DNA of 64,000 nucleotides, taken from Arachis hypogaea (Eukaryota > Streptophyta > Magnoliopsida > Fabales > Fabaceae). Below the pieces are notes generated by a model. The model ran no database searches and was not told where the DNA came from. It saw only the letters and a list, made by a program, of their open reading frames with translations. Position 1 is the first letter of the stretch; the number at the start of each line of letters is the position of its first letter. Location of the stretch: positions 605,271 to 669,270 of the forward strand of contig NW_027255454.1 in the NCBI RefSeq assembly GCF_003086295.3. The letters run 5' to 3'. Positions 28,990-38,583 of the stretch are shown in pieces. Made by a program: the position numbers and the translations under genes.

Positions 28990-31020
28990 ACCGGAAGAGC
29001 CTGCTGAAGATGTGGCCATTACGGCTTGCCTTTAGGTGTCCTCCTCGAGATAGTGTCATTTAAAGAACGAGGGTCAGCACAATGTAAAAAAAAATCCGGA
29101 AAAAACCGGAAAAAACCGGAGGAACCTGCCGAAGATGAGGCCATTACAGCTCGCCTTTAGGTGTCCTCCTCGAGATAGCGTCATTTAAAGAACGAGGGTC
29201 AGCCCAACATAAAAAAATCCGAGAAAAAAAGCAGAAAAAAAAACCGGAGGAGCCTACCGAAGATGAGGCCATTACGGCTCGCCTTTAGGTGTCCTCCTTG
29301 AAATAGCGTCATTTAAAGAACGAGGGTCAGCACATCGTAAAAAAAAAGCCAAAAAAAAAAATCGGAGGAGCCTACCGAAGATGTGGCCATTACGGCTCGC
29401 CTTTAGGTGTCCTCCTCGAGATAGTGTCATTTAAAGAACGAGGGTCAGCACAACGTAAAAAAAAATCGGGAAAAAACCTGAAAAAAACCGTAGCAACCTG
29501 CCGAAGATGAGGCCATTACACCTCGCCTTTAGGTGTCCTCCTCGAGATAGCGTCATTTAAAGAACGATGGTCAGCACAACTTAAAAAAAAAATCCGAGAA
29601 AAAAACCGGAAAAAAAAAACCAGAGGAGCCCGCCGAAGATGAGGCCATTAAGGCTCGCCTTTAGGTGTCCTCCTCGAAATAGCATCATTTAAAGAACGAG
29701 GGTCAGCACAACATAAAAAAAAAAACCGAAAAAAAAAACCGGAAGAGCCTGCCGAAGATGTGGCCATTACGGCTCGCCTTTAGGTGTCCTCCTCGAGATA
29801 GTGTCATTTAAAGAACGAGGGAGAGCACAACGTAAAAAAAAATTAGGAAAAAACCGGAAAAGATCGGAGGAACCTGCCGAAGATGAGGCCATTACAGCTC
29901 GCCTTTAGGTGTCCGCCTCGAGATAGCGTCATTTAAAGAACGAGGGTCAGCACAACATAAAAAAAAATCCGAGAAAAAAACTGGAAAAAAAACCGGAGGA
30001 GCCTACCGAGGATGAGGCCATTACGGCTCGCCCTTAGGTGTCCTCCTTGAAATAGCGTCATTTAAAGAACGAGGGTCAGCACAACTTAAAAAAAAAACCG
30101 GAAAAAAAAAACCGGAGGAGCCTGCCGAAGATGTGGCCATTACGGCTCGCCTTTAGGTGTCCTCCTCGAGATAGTGTCATTTAAAGAACGAGGGTCAGCA
30201 CAACGTAAAAAAAAAATCGGGAAAAAACCGGAAAAAAACCGTAGGAACGTGCTGAAGATGAGGCCATTACAGCTCGCCTTTAGGTGTCCTCCTCGAGATA
30301 GCGTCATTTAAAGAACGATGGTCAGCACAACTTAAAAAAAAAATTCCGAGAAAAAAACCGGAAAAAAAAACCAGAGGAGCCCGCCGAAGATGAGGCCATT
30401 ACGGCTCGCCTTTAGGTGTCCTCCTCGAAATAGCATCATTTAAAGAACGAGGGTCAGCACAACGTAAAAAAAAAACCGAAAAAAAAAACCGGAAGAGCCT
30501 GCCGAAGATGTGGCCATTACGGCTCGCCTTTAGGTGTCCTCCTCGAGATAGTGTCATTTAAAGAACGAGGGTCAGCACAACGTAAAAAAAATTAGGAAAA
30601 AACCGGAAAAAATCGGAGGAACCTGCCGAAGATGAGGCCATTACAGCTCGCCTTTAGGTGTCCTCCTCGAGATAGCGTCATTTAAAGAACGAGGGTCAGC
30701 ACAACATAAAAAAAATCCGAGAAAAAAACCGGAAAAAAAACCGGAGGAGCCTACCGAAGATGAGGCCATTACGTCTCGCCTTTAGGTGTCCTCCTTGAAA
30801 TAGCGTCATTTAAAGAACGAGGGTCAGCATAACGTAAAAAAAAAACGGAAAAAAAAACCGGAGGAGCCTGCCGAAGATGTGTCCATTACGGCTCGCCTTT
30901 AGGTGTCCTCCTCGAGATAGTGTCATTTAAAGAACGAGGGTCAGCACAACGTAAAAAAAAATTACGAAAAAACCGGAAAAAAATCGTAGGAACCTGCCGA
31001 AGATGAGGCCATTACAGCTC
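28990..31020. repeat. Trimeric higher-order repeat, about 375 bp
   Basis: Monomers with GATGTGGCC and GAGATAGTGTC recur at 29010, 29381, 29758, 30131, 30508 and (as GATGTGTCC) 30877, spacings 371, 377, 373, 377 and 369. Between them lie a GAGATAGCGTC monomer with TTACAGCTCG and a GAAATAGC monomer with TTACGGCTCG, in that order. The same trimer pattern is at the end of array 2 (about 46900-48150). Confidence 0.85.
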
Positions 31021-31606
31021 GCCTTTAGGTGTCCTCCTCGAGATAGCGTCATTTAAAGAACGAGGGTCAGCACAACGTAAAAATAAATCCGAGAAAAAAA
31101 CGGGAAAAAAAATCGGAGGAGCCTGCCGAAGATGAGGCCATTACAGCTCGCCTTTAGGTGTCCTCCTCGAAATAGCGTCATTTAAAGAATGAGGGTCAGC
31201 ACAACGTAAAAAAAAAAAAAAACTAGAAAAAAAAAAACCGGAGGAGCCTGCCGAAGATGAGGCCATTACGGCTCTCCTTTAGGTGTCCTCCTCGAAATAG
31301 CGTTGATGACATGTCACCATGTCATGTTTTTCTAGCTTTTTCCTTTGTTTTCAATAGGTTTTATGCACTTTCTTGAGCCATAAGCAAGCCAATTGGGTAG
31401 ATTTTCATGTTTCCTTTGATTTAATCAACCATGTATGAATTCATGCTATTTCATGAGGTTTTATGCTATAATTGTCACATATTATGAAAGAATGAATATC
31501 TCATGATTTTGAGCATAGCTTTGATGTGTTTGGTTGATTAATGATAGGTGAAGAAAGCTTGGAGAAAGGTTGAAGCAAGAAGGAATGACTAGGAGGAAGA
31601 GAGGAC

Positions 31607-31925
31607 AAAAAGTTTGAGCAAAAGTTTGCCTCAAACTTTAGCTCAAACTTTTGGATTAATTGAAAATGAACCAGGGAGCAAAAAGCTAGACCAAAAGTTT
31701 GCCTCAAACTTTTGTGCAAACTTTTGGGCAAAAAGCTGGAGCAAAAGTTAGCCTCAAACTTTTTGGCAAACTTTTGGCATCACAAATCAACACCCTGGAG
31801 AGCAAAAGTTTGCGCCAACGTTAGCCTCAAACTTTTTGGCCAACGTTGGCGCATGAACAACACACCCTGGAGAGCAAAAGTTTGCGCCAACGTTAGCCTC
31901 TAACTTTTTGGCTAACGTTGGCGCC
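31607..31925. repeat. Inverted-repeat array in F 5' LTR
   Basis: Units of AAAAGTTTGCCTCAAACTTT and GCGCCAACGTTAGCCTC...GGCCAACGTTGGCGC. A further palindromic stretch at 32508-32640 has GCAAAAGTTTGACCCCAAAC followed by TTTTGCC. Matching arrays lie in the F 3' LTR (37145-37465) and the G LTRs (48745-49063, 54283-54600). Confidence 0.75.
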
Positions 31926-32838
31926 ACAAGGCATACAAGGGGTATACTTCCAACAAGAATAACTTGAGCTACAGAGCTCCAAATGATGTGATTCAAAAAG
32001 CAATGGAAAGTAGGAATCAAGAGCTTTCCAAGCATATATGGCACTGCATGGTGGACACTAAAATTGAGGGAGAAAACGGCCCCGCAATGAGCATAAACGA
32101 ACATGGTGGCAACCTGCAGTGAGGCCAACTGACCTCTGCACCTTTGACAGAGTATAACTCGAGCTGTAGAGCTCCAAATGATGTGTTCCCAACGGCATTG
32201 GAAAGTAGACATCCAGGGCTTTCCAACAATATATAATAGTATGGGGTGGACAATACGTTTGAGCCTCCAAAACAGGCGTTTTCGACCACATTTGAGGCAA
32301 ACTTTACCTCAAACGTTGGGCACCAAAGCCAGCGACCTTGTCCTCTTCAAAGGAGCATAACTTGAGCTGTAGATGTCCAATTGAGGTGATTCTAATTGGG
32401 TTAGAAAGCTGACATTCAGAGCTTTCCAACCATATATAATAGTCTATAGTGGGCATAAAATTGGCAACGTTGACAAGAGGACAAAGTAGCGCCACATATA
32501 TGTGCAAGGGGAGGCCAACGTTGTAGCAAAAGTTTGACCCCAAACTTTTGCCCCAACGTTGGTATCAGCAAAAGAGGGTGGCTTATGTGAAAAGTTGGAG
32601 TAAAAGTTTGCCTCAAACTTTTACTCAAACTTTTACTCAAGCTTTTAAGATTCACAACCCGGTTCACATTGGTTCTCTCTCCAACTCCAAGAGCAATCAA
32701 CCAAGGCCTCTATCAACCCAATTCCATCAAGAGCAAGGGCCCAATTGACACCACTCAAAGGCACAAGAGATAGTTAGAATAGAAATTTCATTTTAATTGT
32801 AATTTGTTTTGAATTTCATTTTCATTTTGTAAAAATGC

Positions 32839-32848
32839 CTATATAAGG
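32839..32848 (+). promoter_or_regulatory. TATA box of F 5' LTR
   Basis: CTATATAAGG; the F 3' LTR copy is at 38378-38387. Confidence 0.65.
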
Positions 32849-33753
32849 CATCATTCTCATTTTAGAAAGTAAGCCCGGAATAGAGAGGAGGGGAGGCGAG
32901 CTCCACTAGGGAGCATTAGGAATACATAACTCGCTCTCTTTAGTTTTTCTTTGTTTTGAATCTTGGGTTGAGAATTGAAGAAATTCTGTTTCAATCTCAA
33001 CTTGAGAATTCTCTCTGTTTTCCTCTTCTGCAAACTTTCAGTGAATTGCAATTTGAATTAAAACTCTCTTTACTGCTTTCATCTCTATTTCTTCTGCAAA
33101 TTGTTTACTGTTGGATCAAGGAAAGAATTGAGATCTAGACTTGGTCTCTAGTCTCATCCAACCCCTGAGATCTTCAACTTTCCTTTAGTTATTGCAATTG
33201 AGCTGCATTTCACTTTCTGTTTGGTTCCTCAATTCAATTTACATTAAGCTTGCTGCAAATCTCATTGACATTTCCTGCAAAATTTTAAATTCCTCTGCAA
33301 TTGCTCTAAATTCTGATTCACTGCAATTTTGCTTCTCTATTTACATTGCTCTCAGTTTACTTTCCAGCAATTTAAATTTCCAGTTGCATGATCTATTGTT
33401 CTCTTTAATTTCCAGCACCCACTCCCCTTTACATTTGATGCAATTTACATTTCTTGCAATTTAAGATTCTTGCAATTTACATTTCTTGCTCTTTAAGTTA
33501 CTCGCCAATTTACATTCTGCACTTTATAATTCCTGCAAGTTTACATTCTGTTGGCTTCAATTGTCACTCAAATCACTCAAATGATAGCTTGACTAAACTA
33601 ATCACCCACTAAAGTTGCTTGATCCATCAATCCCTGTGGGATCGACCTCACTCACGTGAGTTTTACTACTTGATGCGACCCGGTATACTTGCCGGTTAGT
33701 TTTGGGTGTTTTGGAGAAATTCGTTTTTCCACAAAAATATCCCATCAAGTTTT

Positions 33754-33773
33754 TGGCGCCATTGCCGGGGATT
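33754..33773 (+). other. Primer-binding site, element F
   Basis: TGGCGCCATTGCCGGGGATT, 6 bases after the LTR end; one base differs from D. Confidence 0.85.
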
Positions 33774-33925
33774 GATTTAGATCAACAATGATTAAGTGGA
33801 TGAGAAGTCTAGATCAAGCATTTTCTTTATTTTTTTTCTCTGTTCTAAGCTGAAATCAAGGTGTTTGTGTTTTTGCCTCACTAAGAAATTCTCATCTCTG
33901 ATATGAGTAATTTCAATTTTCATTG

Positions 33926-35092
33926 ATGTTTGTAAAATACAAATGGAGTTCAACTCATCATTTGGTCAAACAAAATTTTATGGGATATCACCCACCATCA
34001 CCAATCTCTAATGGTGGTTGGGAATATCACCAAGAAACTTCAAATTCTGGGCACTCCAATTCATGGAGCTATGCTTCAGAACCACAAGATGAGAAAGAAA
34101 ATCATATGGGATATTTCCCTCCACCACAAAATGATGCAAGTCATGACTCTAATGGTGGCTGGGAAGGGAATTCTAGTGCTCCATATGATATTCATCCAAA
34201 GATATCATCACTTGACTATACTTCAACCGAAAGCCCCTTTCAAAACTCACCACCCACACAAACTTCCATGAACCACTCAAGGCTCTCAAAGCTTGAGTCC
34301 ATGTTCAAAAAATATGAGGAGGAGACAATGAAAGTCTGGAAAGAACAAGAAAACTCCCTCAAACACATGAAAGTGCAGCTAGGCCAATTGGTGAGTGCAA
34401 TGAAGAAGAAGGAAAAACAAGATGAAGAGGCTACTAAGTCAAGTGGATTTTTAGTAAAAAAAAAAGAGGTGGTGGAAACATTTGAACCTGAACTTGCATA
34501 TTCACAAAGGCCACTTGAGATGACAAGAGAACATGAAGACTCACAACTCTCACAAACCTCCCTGGACCAAAACGCCTCAACACTTGAATCCATGATTGAA
34601 AGGTATGAAGAGGAGATGAAGAAAGCTTGGGAAGATCAACAAACCTCCTCCATAAAAGAGCTATTAAAACAAATGTTGAGTGTAAAAGAGGAAGTGGAGG
34701 AGCAAGAAAGTGAAGAAGTCATTCCAAACTCAAGTGAGGCAAAGAAGTACATAAAGGAGGAGTTCATGGAACCACCAATACAAGAGACTCTTGATGAAAA
34801 GAAGACTCCAACAATTACCCAACCACCAAGACTTGGATTCAAAGAAGTGAAGGCAATTAACAAAAGCACCAAGAAGAGGATTGTGACCAAGATACCAAGG
34901 ACAACATTCATGAGAAGGTCAACTGCAAACAATCCTCCCCCTGATCCAGCAAGCAAGATCAATAAAGCCAATTTCACAAGGAAGCTTGCTGAGGAGAGAC
35001 CAAGACAGGGGGCACTAGCTGAAACTTCTCCTCCTTTGAAGTCATTTCTCTTAACAAATTGGAAGAAGAGGAAGAAAGTAAAGAACAGGTAG
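33926..35092 (+). CDS. Gag-like coiled-coil protein of element F (388 aa)
   Basis: Homologue of the element A ORF with the same order of parts: an Asn/Ser/Pro-rich head with two SNGGWE motifs (about residues 29-34 and 76-81), a first coiled-coil block (about 120-170, LESMFKKYEEETMKVWKEQE), a second related block (about 218-265, LESMIERYEEEMKKAWEDQQ), an acidic Glu-rich stretch, and a basic tail ending NWKKRKKVKNR. The two blocks look like an internal duplication. I chose ATG 33926; only a TTG precedes it in frame. No zinc knuckle, protease or polymerase is present. Compared with A, a deletion of about 50 bp removes the last codons and the post-ORF hairpin, so the stop differs. This is the only intact copy of the right half, since G is frameshifted. 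Confidence 0.7.
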   Translation: MFVKYKWSSTHHLVKQNFMGYHPPSPISNGGWEYHQETSNSGHSNSWSYASEPQDEKENHMGYFPPPQNDASHDSNGGWEGNSSAPYDIHPKISSLDYTSTESPFQNSPPTQTSMNHSRLSKLESMFKKYEEETMKVWKEQENSLKHMKVQLGQLVSAMKKKEKQDEEATKSSGFLVKKKEVVETFEPELAYSQRPLEMTREHEDSQLSQTSLDQNASTLESMIERYEEEMKKAWEDQQTSSIKELLKQMLSVKEEVEEQESEEVIPNSSEAKKYIKEEFMEPPIQETLDEKKTPTITQPPRLGFKEVKAINKSTKKRIVTKIPRTTFMRRSTANNPPPDPASKINKANFTRKLAEERPRQGALAETSPPLKSFLLTNWKKRKKVKNR

Positions 35093-36841
35093 ACAGTAGG
35101 TACATTTCTTCTCCTTGCTTTGTTTAAATTTCAATAAATTGGCATATGATCACATTCTAAGTTTGGTGTTGCCTTGCAACAAATTGTTTTCAATCCCGTT
35201 TGGATGATTGCATCAATTCTACATGAAGTGTCACGCTAAGATTCTAAGTTTGGTGTGCCACTTAATTTTCTATGCAATGAATCCAGCAACATCACTTGTC
35301 TGCATAATCATATTGCCTTTTACAGTGTTATTTTTCTTCTTAGTTGGATAATTTTTGTTTTCTCTTTGTTTCATTTATTTACTTGTTTTCAATGCTTTCC
35401 TTCATTAACTGTTTCTGTTAATACATCACCAAGACATCCTTATTCATAACAGACTCTTCATTTAGTGATTGTATTTAACATATAACAGTTTCTTTCGTCT
35501 AGTTTTAATTCAAATAAATTGACATATGGTTGCATTCTAACTTTGGTGTTGCTATGCAACAAAATTTGGTTCCAATTCTTACAAGATACTTGCATTAATT
35601 CCAAGTGAAAGTGTCACACTAAGTTTGGTGTGCCACTTATTCTTTATGCAAAGTATTATGCTTACCTTCTTAAGTTTGCAATCACAATGTCTCTGTCTCT
35701 TATGCCTTGATTATTATCTTTAATTTTGCTTGCTTGAAACACATGTACTACTAACATTCCTTGTGTAAGACATTCATGATCCATCTTAGCCCTATAGCCA
35801 CGGTTCTAATTGTTGCTTGAGGATGAGCAAGCATTCTGAGTTTGGCAAGGGAAGGAGGAAGAATAGAGGAAAAAGGACAACAATAATGAAGATGAACTAC
35901 AAGGTTGTAGAGTTCCTTTTTTTCCTCATTTGTTTCCAGCACTTAAATTGCATGATTGTCTTCATCCTTTCTGTTTACATGTGTGTATGAATAAAGCATA
36001 ACTTGAATCTTGATTTGCAACATGGTGCTGTGTCATTATGATTACCAACTTGAGTTTTGTGAATTCAAAAGCAACAAAGTATCATGATCATAAACAAACA
36101 AGGCATTAAAGAAGAGTTTAGCATGTGCATACAAGTATTGGAAAGCTAGTATGATTAATTGTTGCTCAATTGCATTGGATTTTATTTAATTGAAGTTTTC
36201 ATCTAGTACATTTTGTGAAATCTTTTGAAAATCATGAAAACCTTGAAGAAGCAAATACAATTAAAGCAAGAAAAGTAAAAGGGAAAGAATGAGAAAGCTG
36301 AAGGCTCTGAGTACCAATGGCAATTTATTTGTTAAGTACTTGTGGTGTTTATGTATCAAGCCAAATGCTTGAAAACAAAACACTTAGAAGTCAAGGTTAG
36401 GCTCAAAGTGCAAAAGCACTCCCTCAAATCTCAAGGCTCTGAGCATCAATGATTAGAGAGTCAAGAAAAGAAAAGAAACAAATGAGCTTAATGAAGTCCT
36501 CTAATCAAATGCTTGTGGTGCTTATGTATCAAGTGGTAATACTTGAAAACAAAGCATTTAGAATCGTAGCTTTGTTATTAACTCATGGGGCAAAGCACCC
36601 AAAAGGAGAAGCTAATAAGAAAATCAAAAGCTTGTTTCAAGGAAGAAATATAAGAAAAAGATTTCATAAATTGAGCTAGATGGAAGCATCAATCATTTAC
36701 ATTTCTTTTGTGATTGTAGCATGCTTAGAAAACTAGCTTACCATGAACATTGAGTTGCTATTCTTCTTGCCTTGGATTGTCAATCTTTATTGCATGATTC
36801 TTTTCTTGCTTGGGGACAAGCAAGGTTTAAGTTTGGTGTTG
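35093..36841 (+). other. Element F 3' untranslated region
   Basis: Same arrangement as in A: paired CTAAGTTTGGTGTTG / TTTGGTGTGCCACTT blocks (35130-35290 and 35510-35670, the second with CTAACTTTGG), GGCTCTGAGTACCAATGG (about 36303), GGCTCTGAGCATCAATG (about 36435) and TTTAAGTTTGGTGTTG against the 3' LTR. A short frame at 36449-36679 is not conserved in A as a protein and is not called. Confidence 0.6.
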
Positions 36842-38583
36842 TGATGACATGTCACCATGTCATGTTTTTCTATGCTTTTTCCTTTGTTTTCAATAGGTTT
36901 TATGCACTTTCTTGAGCCATAAGCAAGCCAATTGGGTAGATTTTCATGTTTCCTTTGATTTAATCAACCATGTATGAATTCATGCTATTTCATGAGGTTT
37001 TATGCTATAATTGTCACATATTATGAAAGAATGAATATCTCATGATTTTGAGCATAGCTTTGATGTGTTTGGTTGATTAATGATAGGTGAAGAAAGCTTG
37101 GAGAAAGGTTGAAGCAAGAAGGAATGGCTAGGAGGAAGAGAGGACAAAAAGTTTGAGCAAACGTTTGCCTCAAACTTTAGCTCAAACTTTTGGATTAATT
37201 GAAAATGAACCAGGGAGCAAAAAGCTGGACCAAAACTTTGCCTCAAACTTTTGTGCAAACTTTTGGGCAAAAAGCTGGAGCAAAAGTTAGCCTCAAACTT
37301 TTTGGCAAACTTTTGGCATCACAAAGCAACACCCTGGAGAGCAAAAGTTTGCGCCAACGTTAGCCTCTAACTTTTTGGCCAACGTTGGCGCATGAACAAC
37401 ACACCCTGGAGAGCAAAAGTTTGCGCCAACGTTAGCCTCTAACTTTTTGGCTAACGTTGGCGCCACAAGGCATACAAGGGGTATACTTCCAACAAGAATA
37501 ACTTGAGCTACAGAGCTCCAAATGAGGTGATTCAAAAAGCAATGGAAAGTAGGAATCGAGAGCTTTCCAAGCATATATGGCACTGCATGGTGGACACTAA
37601 AATTGAGGGAGAAAACTGCCCCGCAATGAGCATAAACGAACATGGTGGCAACCTGCAGTGAGGCCAACTGACCTCTGCACCTTCGACGGAGTATAACTCG
37701 AGCTGTAGAGCTCCAAATGATGTGCTCCCAACGGCATTGGAAAGTAGACATCCAGGGCTTTCCAACAATATATAATAGTATGGGGTGGACAATACGTTTG
37801 AGCCTCTAAAACTGGCATTTTCGACCACGTTTGAGGCAAACTTTACCTCAAACATTGGGCACCAAAGCCAGCGACCTAGTCCTCTTCAAAGGAGCATAAC
37901 TTGAGTTGTAGATGTCTAATTGAGGTGATTCCAATTGGGTTAGAAAGCTGACATTCAGAGCTTTCCAACCATATATAATAGTCTATAGTGGGCATAAAAT
38001 TGGCAACGTTGACAAGAGGACAAAGTAGCGCCACATATATGTGCAAGGGGAGGCCAACGTTGGAGCAAAAGTTTGACCCCAAACTTTTACCCCAACGTTG
38101 GTATCAGCAAAAGAGGGTGGCTGATGTGAAAAGTTGGAGTAAAAGTTTGCCTCAAACTTTTACTCAAACTTTTACTCAAGCTTTTAAGATTCACAACCCG
38201 GTTCACATTGGTTCTCTCTCCAACTCCAAGAGCAATCAACCAAGGCCTCTATCAACCCAATTCCATCAAGAGCAAGGGCCCAATTGACACCACTCAAAGG
38301 CACAAGAGATAGTTAGAATAGAAATTTCATTTTAATTGTAATTTGTTTTGAATTTCATTTTCATTTTGTAAAAATGCCTATATAAGGCATCATTCTCATT
38401 TTAGAAAGTAAGCCCGGAATAGAGAGGAGGGGAGGCGAGCTCCACTAGGGAGCATTAGGAATACAGAACTCGCTCTCTTTAGTTTTTCTTTGTTTTGAAT
38501 CTTGGGTTGAGAATTGAAGAAATTCTGTTTCAATCTCAACTTGAGAATTCTCTCTGTTTTCCTCTTCTGCAAACTTTCAGTGA
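36842..38583 (+). repeat. Element F 3' LTR, first 1742 bp
   Basis: Matches 31304-33044 with one 1-bp length difference (TTCTATGC against TTCTAGC near the start). It is cut off after AAACTTTCAGTGA, where satellite starts. R, U5 and the terminal CA are missing. Confidence 0.88.

Larger units (their letters stand above)
27130..31303. repeat. Satellite array 1, about 34 monomers of about 125 bp
   Basis: Head-to-tail monomers, spacing mostly 108-135 bp, mean near 126. Conserved blocks in order: GGTGTCCTCCTCGAGATAGC, GTCATTTAAAGAACGAGGGT, CAGCACAACGT, an A-rich spacer of variable length with CCGG or CCGAG islands, CCGGAGGAGCCTGCCGAAGA, then TGAGGCCATTACGGCTCGCC. It begins directly at the C LTR end and stops at the element F LTR. 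From about 29280 its sequence matches the end of array 2 (offset 17138). Confidence 0.95.
31304..33747 (+). repeat. Element F 5' LTR (2444 bp, mosaic)
   Basis: TGATGACATGTCACC to ATATCCCATCA. About 31340-31930 matches solo LTR E; about 31936-32505 matches A (three GGAAAG...CTTTCC modules); about 32508-32745 matches E again; the rest, with TATA box, R and U5, matches A. Confidence 0.88.
31304..38583 (+). mobile_element. Non-autonomous LTR element F, inserted in satellite, 3' LTR truncated
   Basis: 5' LTR (31304-33747, 2444 bp), PBS, one ORF homologous to that of A, 3' UTR, and a 3' LTR cut after 1742 bp. The 5' flank AGCGT is satellite monomer sequence. The right side resumes in the same monomer about 14 bp further on, at AACGAGGGTCAG. 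The join LTR-GTGAA / satellite-AAGAAC shares GAA. F therefore jumped into the satellite and later lost its last 700 bp in one deletion. Confidence 0.88.

Noticed and set aside
27130..31303. CRISPR-like array (repeat plus spacer)
   Set aside because: Spacing is regular, but the so-called spacers are A-rich homologous sequence of one monomer, and the context is plant retrotransposon DNA.
34240..34977. Antisense frames of 113-117 codons opposite the F and G ORFs
   Set aside because: Cys/Ser/Phe-rich translation of the complement of a Glu/Lys-rich coiled coil; typical antisense shadow.
35751..36679. Short frames in the F 3' UTR, repeated in G (52890-53818)
   Set aside because: Identical only because of the recent duplication; the corresponding A sequence does not keep the frames.
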